This document shows, piece after piece, positions 7,247 to 14,679 of a stretch of 21,587 nucleotides of DNA. The first letter of the stretch is position 1. Each line of letters begins with the position of its first letter. A model generated the notes under the pieces. The model did no database searches. It was given only the letters and a program-made list of their open reading frames with translations, and was not told where the DNA came from. The position numbers and the translations under genes are program-made. The DNA is taken from contig PARQ01000002.1 in the NCBI GenBank assembly GCA_002711555.1, positions 55,685 through 77,271 of the forward strand, written 5' to 3'. The stretch is from Rhodospirillaceae bacterium (lineage in GTDB: Bacteria; Pseudomonadota; Alphaproteobacteria; UBA8366).

Positions 7247-8604
7247 ATACTCCCGTTGAAATTTTAATTGAAGGCTCTCCAGCAGAAGTGCGAGTTGCAA
7301 TCTTAGACCTGACTGGAAAGCTCCTTCGATTTTTTAGGTCATTAAATTGCAGGCCAAGTAAAACTGATGGGGTTTATCGTGGTCGGCTCAGCGCTGTGGA
7401 TAAGGTAAGCGGTGGTGGGTTTGTAGATCTTGACGAGGGGAAAACCGCGTATTTACCTCAGACAAGAGGATTTACAGAGGGGCAGGACCTAATCGTTCAG
7501 GTCGTCCGCGATGAGCATAAAGGCAAATCGGCAGTTGTTACGACAATACCGACATTGCGAGGACGTTACGTCTCCTTACAGCCGCAACGCGATGGTATAC
7601 ATATTGAGAGAGGAGTACCAAAATCAAAAGTAGGTAAAAAGCTGACTGACATACGGGACTTATTCAAAAAGGGGCGTATCACAATTCGAGGGCCTGGTGC
7701 TGTTGCATCATTAGTGGAAATTAGAGACGAACTTAAATTTCTTGCAAGGAAATGGGAAGAAATACGGGACATAGCAGTATCGGCAAAACCACCGGCAATG
7801 CTGATGACAGCGCCTGAGATTAGCAAACGAATATTACGGGACACTAGTGTTATTGAGCAAGTTTTGATAGGTGATCGTAATTTATTCTACAAAATAAATA
7901 AATTAACCAAATATTGGCCGGATCTCGAGGGGCGGATAACTTTTCTTAGGGACCAAACTAATATTTTTGAGGTTGGAGATACAGAATCACAGTGGTTAGC
8001 TGCATTGGACCGTGAAGTACCACTTGAGGGAGGCGGGCGTATTACAATTGATGAAACTGAGGCGCTTATAGCTATTGATGTTGATAGCGCGAGAGCGCAG
8101 GGCAAGTCTGATGCCATTAGGCGGATTAATCTTGCGGCAATGTCTGAAATTGCCCATCAAATTTGTTTACGGAATCTGGCTGGCTTAATCATTATTGATC
8201 CCATCAGCATGTCTAACCGGAGACACCGGAAAGAATTAGTCGATATATTACGACGTGCGATGAAAGGTGATAATCGTGTAACAGATATACTAGGTATGAC
8301 GCCTGGCGGCTTAATCGAGATGACCCGTCAACGTGTAGGAGCCACCCTCAACGAGGAATTTTTGGCAAAGAAGGCAACAGACATACATTTGACGGCTACT
8401 TGTGAAGCTGCAGATTTATTGCGGCGTGCATTGACGTTGCAAGGGCTCGGTCGTCTAACTGTAGTAGCCCATTCTGATATCATTTCTGAATTACGTGGAA
8501 TGCTTTCCGGAGCATTAGCTGAGACAGAGCGGCGTATAGGCCAAAGCTTGGTATTACGAGTTGATAATGAAGTATCGGTTTCTAATATTTATTTTGAGAG
8601 GTGA
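7240..8604 (+). CDS. Ribonuclease E/G family protein, short form without zinc link
   Basis: A 454-aa RNase E/G catalytic-core protein, an Mg-dependent endoribonuclease family acting in rRNA maturation and mRNA decay. An S1-like segment lies at about 44-75 (GVYRGRLSAV, GGFVDLDEGKTAYLP). The two catalytic aspartates are D280 in IAIDVDSARAQG and D320 in LIIIDPISM, and the GLIEMTRQR block is at 357-365. The CPxC zinc-link that normally follows that block, and that joins RNase E subunits, is absent: the sequence reads FLAKKATDIH instead. There is no long C-terminal scaffold. It overlaps maf (ATG at 7240; a GTG at 7243 is an alternative) and its stop overlaps the yacG start. It is probably the alphaproteobacterial maf-linked RNase rather than the degradosome RNase E. 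Confidence 0.92.
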   Translation: MVNTPVEILIEGSPAEVRVAILDLTGKLLRFFRSLNCRPSKTDGVYRGRLSAVDKVSGGGFVDLDEGKTAYLPQTRGFTEGQDLIVQVVRDEHKGKSAVVTTIPTLRGRYVSLQPQRDGIHIERGVPKSKVGKKLTDIRDLFKKGRITIRGPGAVASLVEIRDELKFLARKWEEIRDIAVSAKPPAMLMTAPEISKRILRDTSVIEQVLIGDRNLFYKINKLTKYWPDLEGRITFLRDQTNIFEVGDTESQWLAALDREVPLEGGGRITIDETEALIAIDVDSARAQGKSDAIRRINLAAMSEIAHQICLRNLAGLIIIDPISMSNRRHRKELVDILRRAMKGDNRVTDILGMTPGGLIEMTRQRVGATLNEEFLAKKATDIHLTATCEAADLLRRALTLQGLGRLTVVAHSDIISELRGMLSGALAETERRIGQSLVLRVDNEVSVSNIYFER

Positions 8605-8816
8605 TAGAGGTGGAAAAGCTCGGAAAAAAAATCAAGTGTCCAATGTGTGGGAAAATTGCAACCCATAAATTCCGACCATTTTGTTCAAAGAATTGTTCAA
8701 ATTTGGATCTTAGCAGGTGGTTTAGGGGCCAATATCGAGTGGAAACTGAGGAAAGGCCCGGCTTGGATGATTTTCCTGAGAGTTTGATCCCTCGGGGCAA
8801 AGAGAATTTTCATTAA
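8601..8816 (+). CDS. yacG: DNA gyrase inhibitor / zinc-binding protein YacG
   Basis: A 71-aa zinc-ribbon protein of the YacG family; the E. coli member binds GyrB and inhibits gyrase. Four zinc ligands are visible: CPMC (C13, C16) and FCSKNC (C28, C32), followed by the usual DLSRWFRGQYRVE segment. The start is GTG at 8601, overlapping the RNase stop by 4 bp (GTGA); a second in-frame GTG at 8610 is possible. It is the last protein gene of the housekeeping cluster. No clear hairpin terminator is seen in the 108 bp before the tRNA. Confidence 0.93.
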   Translation: MIEVEKLGKKIKCPMCGKIATHKFRPFCSKNCSNLDLSRWFRGQYRVETEERPGLDDFPESLIPRGKENFH

Positions 8817-8924
8817 ATCATCATACAATTAATTCTTAAAATCATATAATTATTGCGCATGACTAGACTTTATATAAATAATTAGATATCCCCGGTCACT
8901 ATTTTTTGGTTAAATGAAGTTGTT

Positions 8925-9000
<76 letters not shown>

Positions 9001-9281
9001 TTTAACTGCAAGCTTAGAGTTACGCAAGCTGCTAATAAATACACATCGCTTTGAAGTATTAAATATTAGTTCTTTCAGTTTAGAATAAACGCTAGGCGTT
9101 GTAATAATCGGGCTTTTAATTAACGTTAGTCCATAAGTTTTTCCCACTTTTTAGCCTGTGAGAAAGAGTGTTGCATCCAAAAGGTGGCGCCCATTTAGAC
9201 AGGGAGTAGATCAGTTCTGCAAAAGATGAAGCTGTTAGGTCGTGCGGTTTTGTTGTGTCTTACTCGATTTTTGCGGGCTGA
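9001..9281. other. Intergenic region between tRNA-Phe and the iron alcohol dehydrogenase
   Basis: No convincing gene. It contains a perfect small dyad AACGC-TAG-GCGTT (9088-9100) and a weak stem GGGCT/AGTCC followed by a T-run (around 9109-9142), which might terminate the tRNA transcript. It also receives the 3' end of the convergent alcohol dehydrogenase. An open frame antisense to the tRNA extends into this region but is not a gene. Confidence 0.5.
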
Positions 9282-10400
9282 TTAAAAAAGTGCCTTTAAA
9301 CTTGCCTGTACAATTTTTTTCGCAGATTTTTCATCAGCATTACGAATGTTGTTGTTTGCGCGGGCAGGGTTAATGAGATCTTCGTCGATACAATCAATCG
9401 ATCTATTGGAAATATAATTCTGCAAGTAGGTGACGACGCCCATTTCTTTAATCCAATTATGAAACTTATCTGGCAGCTCATCTAGGGAACAATCAAAGGC
9501 ATCTGCGATCAATCCGACCCGTGCACTATCAGCCTCAGTGTTGTAGCGGGCCACCTCACCGAGTGAAAAGCTGCAGGCAAATCCATGAGGTAAGCCAAAT
9601 GTGGCAGTAAAAGGGTAAGAAATAGAATGAGCCAGGGCAGTTTGAGTTGTGCCCATGGCATAGCCGGCATATAGCGCTGCGATCTGAACTTGTTGACGAA
9701 GCTCGAAAGAATCAGGGTTATTCAGCACCATTGGCAGTGCTCTCTTCAATGCACGGATCGATGCTATTGATGCCATATCAGAAGCTGGGGTGTGGTTGCG
9801 GTTCCAAATAGCCTCCATAGCATGGCTTATAGCATCAAGACCACTATACAGGGTCACATCTTCTGGCATTGATACGCATAAGCTTGGGTCCAAAATTGCA
9901 GAGGTTGGATAGAACGTTGAATGCATGATCGAATATTTTTCCATATTAGGTCCCCAAAGTGTTCCCCATCGTGTTACCTCGGAGCCAGTACCAGATGTGG
10001 TTGGAATTGCAATGATGGGACTTGGGGTAAAGTCATTGCCTAGTGGTGTAGCCCTGATAACTGCATTCTTGAAGAGGCTGGCGTTGCTATCGAGGGCCCT
10101 CAGAGCCGTTAGTGCTTTAGCGGCGTCTATAGCACTGCCCCCACCGATTGCGATAATTTGGTCGAATTTTGGGAGCGTCTGCTCCATGCCGATTATATCT
10201 AACAATTTTGGATGGCTATTGACCGGATCTGCAACGATCAGATCTGTAGTTAATTGTGACCTAACGATTTTATCGATATTTCGCTCAAGCCAACCGGCGG
10301 TGGTCAACAGTAATGGGGAATGCCCATTAGCCATTTTACTGACGCCGTTGGCAAAAGGTAGCCGTGTGAACACTTGAGTTTGGCAAAAAAAGGGATTCAT
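9282..10400 (-). CDS. Iron-containing (group III) alcohol dehydrogenase
   Basis: A 372-aa Fe-dependent, NAD(P)-linked alcohol dehydrogenase, interconverting an alcohol and an aldehyde in the cytoplasm. The nucleotide loop is IGGGSAIDAAKAL (85-97), then PTTSGTGSEVT (133-143). The four metal ligands are visible: D189 and H193 in LDAISHAMEA, H258 in ALAHSISYPF, and H272 in GLPHGFACSF. The HSISYPFTATFGLPHGFACSF region resembles subfamilies that include phosphonoacetaldehyde reductases, but no other phosphonate gene is present, so that is only a possibility. No good ribosome site precedes the ATG at 10400; an ATG at codon 23 would lose the first conserved strand. It lies 206 bp downstream of the cupin gene on the same strand and may share its transcript or have its own promoter in that gap. 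Confidence 0.92.
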   Translation of the reverse strand: MNPFFCQTQVFTRLPFANGVSKMANGHSPLLLTTAGWLERNIDKIVRSQLTTDLIVADPVNSHPKLLDIIGMEQTLPKFDQIIAIGGGSAIDAAKALTALRALDSNASLFKNAVIRATPLGNDFTPSPIIAIPTTSGTGSEVTRWGTLWGPNMEKYSIMHSTFYPTSAILDPSLCVSMPEDVTLYSGLDAISHAMEAIWNRNHTPASDMASIASIRALKRALPMVLNNPDSFELRQQVQIAALYAGYAMGTTQTALAHSISYPFTATFGLPHGFACSFSLGEVARYNTEADSARVGLIADAFDCSLDELPDKFHNWIKEMGVVTYLQNYISNRSIDCIDEDLINPARANNNIRNADEKSAKKIVQASLKALF

Positions 10401-10509
10401 AACTTTTTACAGGAACCTAATTTGCGTATGGAATGGAATAGATATCAAAAGAGGTTTAAGCGGGTGCACGGCTCTTTAATGTGGTTATAATAACGTACAC
10501 TCACTCAAT

Positions 10510-10540
10510 TCTTTTCCAGAGACCTAGAAATAGGAAAAGA
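10510..10540. repeat. Inverted repeat TCTTTTCC-N15-GGAAAAGA
   Basis: Perfect 8-bp arms at 10510-10517 and 10533-10540 in the cupin/alcohol dehydrogenase gap, with an alternative inner dyad CCTA-GAAA-TAGG. No T-run follows on either strand, so it is more likely an operator or mRNA structure than a terminator. Confidence 0.45.
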
Positions 10541-10606
10541 TAATTCCACGGAAGTGATTTTTACAACGATTTTCGGCTTTTATTAATTCAAATAGCGGTT
10601 GGAAAT

Positions 10607-11011
10607 TTATCCCTTTTTTGTTCCGGGAAATGTAGCCTCACGTTCCTCCGCATCGTCCGCTTTATTATAATCTTCATCTAGGTGACCGGTATTGCCTGGA
10701 GGGCTTTTAACAGTGAAGAAAGTCGCTTCGCCGTTAATGGCACGACTTCTATGTTTCGTGTTACGGGGAATGTGGATCATATCACCGGCTTTAACAATAC
10801 GTTCCTCTTCTCCAAGTATATAATGTAACTCTCCAGTTAATATGTAGGTGAATTGTTCTTCATTGGGATGCGAGTGCAAAGGTGGGCCCGAACCCTCTGG
10901 TTTTGTAACAACGCCAGCTTTCATAAACTCCCCTGCCACTTGCTGTATGCTTTGATGTGGGTTTGCCAGCCCATGGTGTGTATCCATCTCATTAGGAAAA
11001 TAATAAGGCAT
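10607..11011 (-). CDS. Small single-domain cupin protein
   Basis: A 134-aa single-domain cupin. Motif 1 is PPLHSHPNEEQFTYILTG (43-60) with H46 and H48; at the usual third-ligand spacing the residue is Gln (Q53) rather than Glu, as in some KdgF-like small cupins (established family knowledge). Motif 2, GDMIHIPRNTKH (76-87), supplies H87. A mononuclear metal site is therefore likely. Small cupins range from sugar or uronate isomerases to dioxygenases and non-enzymatic binders, so the reaction is open. The C-terminal tail (about 105-134) is acidic and charged. An unusually strong ribosome site, GGAGGAGGG (11026-11018), lies 6 nt before the ATG, predicting high translation. It is divergent from the GMC dehydrogenase and upstream of the iron alcohol dehydrogenase. 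Confidence 0.88.
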   Translation of the reverse strand: MPYYFPNEMDTHHGLANPHQSIQQVAGEFMKAGVVTKPEGSGPPLHSHPNEEQFTYILTGELHYILGEEERIVKAGDMIHIPRNTKHRSRAINGEATFFTVKSPPGNTGHLDEDYNKADDAEEREATFPGTKKG

Positions 11012-11056
11012 GTGATTCCCTCCTCCTTTATCACACTCCGTAAATCAATTAGTTAT

Positions 11057-11095
11057 AATCTATACCCTCTCTAAGTTCTATCCAAGATGTAGAAC
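11057..11095 (-). promoter_or_regulatory. Candidate cupin promoter with overlapping inverted-repeat operator
   Basis: On the minus strand TTGGAT (11085-11080), 17 nt and TAGATT (11062-11057) form a possible promoter for the cupin. A perfect inverted repeat GTTCTA-N9-TAGAAC (11075-11080 and 11090-11095) brackets the -35, as expected for a dimeric regulator site in this 281-bp divergent gap. The rest of the gap (11096-11292) must hold the GMC promoter; only a TATAAC (11263-11268) stands out. Confidence 0.35.
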
Positions 11096-11292
11096 CAAGG
11101 GTATCTTGCAATCCATTTATACTGAATGTTTGACGAAGGCTCTGGAAACTAAAGTCCATCGTTTCGCGACTTGAAAGGTACCTCAGTTAATTTTGGTCGA
11201 GTTTTTTCAATACAAATTGTTCATGCTGGGGCCATCAATCTACTGTGATTTCTCAGATTGCTTATAACGGATAAATTTGGTAGAGGGCGAAG

Positions 11293-12900
11293 ATGGAATT
11301 CGATTATGTAATAGTTGGGGGTGGCTCCGCTGGCTGCACATTGGCTAATCGTCTGTCGGCAAATGGAAAGTATACAGTGTGTATGTTGGAGGCTGGCGGA
11401 AAAGACTATAACCCTTGGATACACATTCCTGCTGGTTTCGTCAAAACTATGGCAGATCCATCTGTGAATTGGTTGTTTGAGACCAAGCCACAGGATAGTA
11501 CCGGAAATCGTCCGATACCGATCCCACGTGGTAAAGTGATAGGTGGTAGTAGCTCAATCAATGGCATGCTCTATGTGCGCGGACAGCCTGCCGATTATGA
11601 CGTTTGGGCTCAAATGGGTTGTACGGGTTGGTCCTATAAAGATGTGTTGCCCTATTTTAAAAGATCAGAAAATTGGGAGTGTGGGGGGAATAGATATCGT
11701 GGTGAGGGTGGCCCACTAAATGTTGCCGAAACGAGAAATAGGTATGATATTTTAGATAAGGTTATCGAGGCTGGAAGTAGTTTGGGCTACGTGCCAGAGC
11801 ATGACTATAACTCTGGCAGTCAGGCGGGTTTTTTTTATTATCAACTTACTCAAAAAGATGGCCGACGGTTTAGTGCAAAGCACGCTTATCTGGACCCAGC
11901 TCGTAATCGAACCAACCTCACGGTCTGGACTCGAGCTTTAGCAAAGAGGATTTTAATCAAAGATGGCCGCGCTTGGGGGGTAACTTTTAGAAAACAAGGC
12001 CGAGACAACATTGTGGCAGCAAGAGCAGAGGTAATCATATCTGCGGGGGCAATACAATCGCCTCAGTTACTTGAGGTATCAGGTATTGGCCAAGGAGAAC
12101 GACTTAGGTCATTGGGGATTGGGGTAGTTAACGATTTGCCGGGGGTGGGCGAAAACCTACAGGATCACTATATCGCACGCTTATCTTGGCGAATGATCCC
12201 AGGTACTATTTCGATAAACCAACTTACCCGAGGAGCAAAACTAGTTGGAGAAGTGATTAAATACATCTTCAAACGAGAGGGCGCATTAGCCCAATCCGCT
12301 GGAATTGTTGGCGGTTTCATAAAGAGCCGACCAGAATTACTGGACGCTGATATCCAATTTCATATCGCCCACGCTACCTTTCGCAATACGCATAAACGTA
12401 CCTTCGATTCCTTCCCTGGTCTTACAATAGGCCCATGCCAGCTTAGGCCGGATAGTCGGGGACAGATCCACAGCGTTACACCTAGGATATCTGATAAACC
12501 CGAAATTTTACCAAATTTTCTTTCTACCGAAGTCGATCAGCAGGTCCTTTTATCAGGGATGCGATTTGCTCGTGCGTTAGCGAAAAGCGATATGCTGAAG
12601 CCTTTTGTTTCGCATGAGCTTTCACCTGGTGAAGCCATCATGGACGATAAAGGGTTGCTGGATTATGCTCGCAATACCGGAGCAACACTTTATCATCCGG
12701 TTGGGACTTGCAAAATGGGCATTGATCCTATGGCTGTAGTTGATCCAGAATTAAGGATCCACGGGTTGCAAGGAATTCGAGTAGTAGATGCCTCGATAAT
12801 GCCACGCCTCTGTAGCGGTAACACAAATGCACCAACTATCATGATAGCTGAAAAAGCAGCGGATATGATTCTAGGTCGGACTTTAACGCATAACGGTTAG
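11293..12900 (+). CDS. GMC-family FAD-dependent dehydrogenase (choline dehydrogenase-like)
   Basis: A 535-aa glucose-methanol-choline oxidoreductase, which oxidises an alcohol to an aldehyde or ketone with FAD. The ADP-binding fold is at the N-terminus ([13 protein letters not shown], 7-19; acidic E33). GMC signature 1 lies around 80-94 ([15 protein letters not shown]), signature 2 is [15 protein letters not shown], and the C-terminal FAD segment is [19 protein letters not shown]. The catalytic pair is His468 in [11 protein letters not shown] and Asn512 in SGNTNAP, the His/Asn arrangement of choline oxidase. No signal peptide is seen, so it is cytoplasmic or membrane-peripheral. GAGGG lies 5-6 nt before the ATG. 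Choline is only one of many possible substrates, and there is no betaine-aldehyde dehydrogenase or BetI nearby. It is divergent from the cupin and stands alone on the plus strand. Confidence 0.95.
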   Translation: MEFDYVIVGGGSAGCTLANRLSANGKYTVCMLEAGGKDYNPWIHIPAGFVKTMADPSVNWLFETKPQDSTGNRPIPIPRGKVIGGSSSINGMLYVRGQPADYDVWAQMGCTGWSYKDVLPYFKRSENWECGGNRYRGEGGPLNVAETRNRYDILDKVIEAGSSLGYVPEHDYNSGSQAGFFYYQLTQKDGRRFSAKHAYLDPARNRTNLTVWTRALAKRILIKDGRAWGVTFRKQGRDNIVAARAEVIISAGAIQSPQLLEVSGIGQGERLRSLGIGVVNDLPGVGENLQDHYIARLSWRMIPGTISINQLTRGAKLVGEVIKYIFKREGALAQSAGIVGGFIKSRPELLDADIQFHIAHATFRNTHKRTFDSFPGLTIGPCQLRPDSRGQIHSVTPRISDKPEILPNFLSTEVDQQVLLSGMRFARALAKSDMLKPFVSHELSPGEAIMDDKGLLDYARNTGATLYHPVGTCKMGIDPMAVVDPELRIHGLQGIRVVDASIMPRLCSGNTNAPTIMIAEKAADMILGRTLTHNG

Positions 12901-12970
12901 GTACCATCGAAATTCCGACAAATATCTTAGGCTCGTCAATACAAGAAAATACGTTGGTTCAGAAATATAC

Positions 12971-13020
12971 GGTGCCAGTTAAATACCCTTGCCCGGGGTA
13001 GAGACGCGGCGTCCTGCACC
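12971..13020. repeat. 50-nt three-stem inverted-repeat element in a convergent intergenic gap
   Basis: Three nested or adjacent perfect stems. The outer stem GGTGC(C)AG (12971-12978) pairs with CTGCACC (13014-13020) with one bulge. An inner stem TACCC (12984-12988) pairs with GGGTA (12996-13000). A second inner stem GACG (13003-13006) pairs with CGTC (13010-13013), directly abutting the outer stem. This would fold as a compact three-way junction. It is more GC-rich than its flanks and sits between the convergent ends of the GMC gene and the small membrane protein gene. No T-run follows on either strand. It could be a bidirectional transcription-end or mRNA-stabilising element, or a dispersed palindromic repeat. 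Confidence 0.5.
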
Positions 13021-13078
13021 TCTAACGAATCAGTTTTGGGAATATAATGCCTTTAGAGAAAGTCAAACTCTTAAGATA

Positions 13079-13330
13079 CTAGTTCCTAAATAAATGAAGC
13101 CAAAAATCGTAAATGGCCAAGGCCATTCCTATAAAAGAAACAATTGCAAGATCTATTTTGGCAACATACACAACCAAAACACCCAAAAATAATGCAAGGG
13201 TAGTGAGAGCTATTCCGCCAAATACTTTTTCTCCGAAGCCAAACTTCAAAGCCTCTTTAGAGTTTTGCAAGCAGAGAGATTTAGTATGGATATTTTTACT
13301 TTGAAATTTTTTAGATCTCATACTTAGCAT
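13079..13330 (-). CDS. Small hypothetical two-helix membrane protein
   Basis: An 83-aa protein I do not recognise. A basic N-terminus (MLSMRSKKFQSKNIHTK) is followed by two hydrophobic stretches, about 37-57 (FGGIALTTLALFLGVLVVYV) and about 60-78, with a short C-terminal tail, fitting two transmembrane helices. Its ATG overlaps the amidase stop by 1 bp (TAATG), implying translational coupling as the last gene of the TRAP-amidase operon; an ATG three codons later is an alternative. No good ribosome site is visible. It may be a membrane partner of the transporter or unrelated. The coupling and hydrophobicity support it as real, but not strongly. Confidence 0.5.
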   Translation of the reverse strand: MLSMRSKKFQSKNIHTKSLCLQNSKEALKFGFGEKVFGGIALTTLALFLGVLVVYVAKIDLAIVSFIGMALAIYDFWLHLFRN

Positions 13331-14670
13331 TACGTGGCGTCCATGCAGCGTGCCAGATGGCTTGATAAAAATTGAGCGTTGCGTAACAGCCGAGCATCAT
13401 AACCACGTTGGCCTATCATCTGAACTCCTATTGGCATGCTGTTATCTCCTATCAGGAGAGGCAATGTGATCGCCGGCACCCCACAAAAAGTCCACAGCGA
13501 ACAAAAAACAGGATTACCTGTGTATTCGAGCGTTTTTGGGGCCTCTCCGGTTGTTGATGGGGTAATGATGGCATCATATCGTTCAAAAATCTGATCTAGT
13601 CCGGCATTTAAAACCTCTCTAAGCTCAATCGCGTTATTATAGTCGATAGCCTTCACATTGCGGCCTTCCTCAATCATTTGGCATAGCTCTGAGTTAATAT
13701 CGTTTTTGTTTTTGTCATAAAGAGGCCCTAGGTTTCTAGCTACGTCAGCAATCATAATTGTGCGGTGTAATTTTGCTCCTTGCGTAAATATATCTGGGAG
13801 CCCCACTTCCTCACATAAATCACCCAATTCTTCAGTTAATTCATTGAAGCCAGCCTTCAGATCATTGTGCCCTTTATTCCATGCTGGTGATTTTACGAAA
13901 GCAAACGTTGGATCGATGGATATTCCGTTATTCATATGTTCTAACAAATTAGGACAAGCTTTAGGGCTCATGCAATTATCAGAAGAGTCAAAAAACGCAA
14001 GTGCATCTCCGATTAATGCAACGTCCGTAACAGTTTTCCCGAACACACCGACTGTGTCCAAAGGTGAGGAAAGAATAAGAGAGCCGCTTCGGGAAATTAA
14101 CCCATGGGAGGGTTTATACCCGACTACACCGCAAAAAGAAGCAGGTCGTATTATGGAACCATTGGTTTGGCTGCCGACTGCAAGTGGTGCCATTTTCGCA
14201 GCAACAACTGCAGCTGAGCCACTTGATGAGCCCCCTGGGGTCCGTGATTTGTCATGTGGATTTCTTGTTTTGCCAGGGCCGTACATCGCAAGTTCTGTAG
14301 TGACGCTCTTGCCAATAATGATTGCGCCTGCTTGGCGAAGTAAGGCTGCTACCGTTGAATCATGTGCTGGTTTACGACCAGAATATACGGAGGTGCCGCA
14401 CTCAGTTGGCATATCATATGTATCGAAAATATCTTTAACTGCCACTGGGAGTCCAAATAATGCACCCACCGGCATACCTTGTGCACGTGTTTCATCAGCT
14501 GCTCGGGCTTGATTGAGTGCATGCCGGTGGTCAAGAAATGACCAAGCATTAATATCTTCATCTATGTCTGATATTTGATCTAAGTATGCATGCGTAAGGT
14601 CATATGCAGAAATCTCGCCATTCATTAATTTATTACGAGCCTCTAAGGCACTGAATTCTATGAGATTCAT
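13330..14670 (-). CDS. Amidase-signature family hydrolase
   Basis: A 446-aa amidase-signature enzyme (GatA/AtzF/fatty-amide-hydrolase superfamily) hydrolysing a C-N bond of an amide, ureide or similar substrate. The Ser-cisSer-Lys triad is visible: K79 in LPVAVKDIFDT, S148 in TPGGSSSGSAA and S172 in VGSQTNGSIIRPASFCG. The nucleophile loop reads TNGS where GatA has TGGS, a change seen in other small-molecule amidases. There is no gatB or gatC nearby and the gene sits in a transport operon, so this is a catabolic amidase, not the tRNA amidotransferase. No signal peptide is seen. It starts 9 bp after the DctM stop, and its own stop overlaps the small membrane protein gene. Its substrate is probably what the TRAP system imports, or a derivative of it (inference). 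Confidence 0.92.
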   Translation of the reverse strand: MNLIEFSALEARNKLMNGEISAYDLTHAYLDQISDIDEDINAWSFLDHRHALNQARAADETRAQGMPVGALFGLPVAVKDIFDTYDMPTECGTSVYSGRKPAHDSTVAALLRQAGAIIIGKSVTTELAMYGPGKTRNPHDKSRTPGGSSSGSAAVVAAKMAPLAVGSQTNGSIIRPASFCGVVGYKPSHGLISRSGSLILSSPLDTVGVFGKTVTDVALIGDALAFFDSSDNCMSPKACPNLLEHMNNGISIDPTFAFVKSPAWNKGHNDLKAGFNELTEELGDLCEEVGLPDIFTQGAKLHRTIMIADVARNLGPLYDKNKNDINSELCQMIEEGRNVKAIDYNNAIELREVLNAGLDQIFERYDAIITPSTTGEAPKTLEYTGNPVFCSLWTFCGVPAITLPLLIGDNSMPIGVQMIGQRGYDARLLRNAQFLSSHLARCMDAT

Positions 14671-14679
14671 GGGAATAAG

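Noticed and set aside
9001..9030. Possible terminator from repeated GCAAGCT downstream of the tRNA
   Set aside because: The two copies are direct, not inverted, so they form no hairpin.
9925..10377. 150-aa plus-strand open frame
   Set aside because: Antisense to the iron alcohol dehydrogenase in the region of its GGGSAIDAAK motif.
11293..12900. Assignment of the GMC enzyme as choline dehydrogenase BetA
   Set aside because: The GMC family is broad, and no betB, betI or choline transporter gene is nearby.
13760..14512. 250-aa plus-strand open frame
   Set aside because: Fully antisense to the amidase, whose catalytic motifs are intact; it has no recognisable family features.
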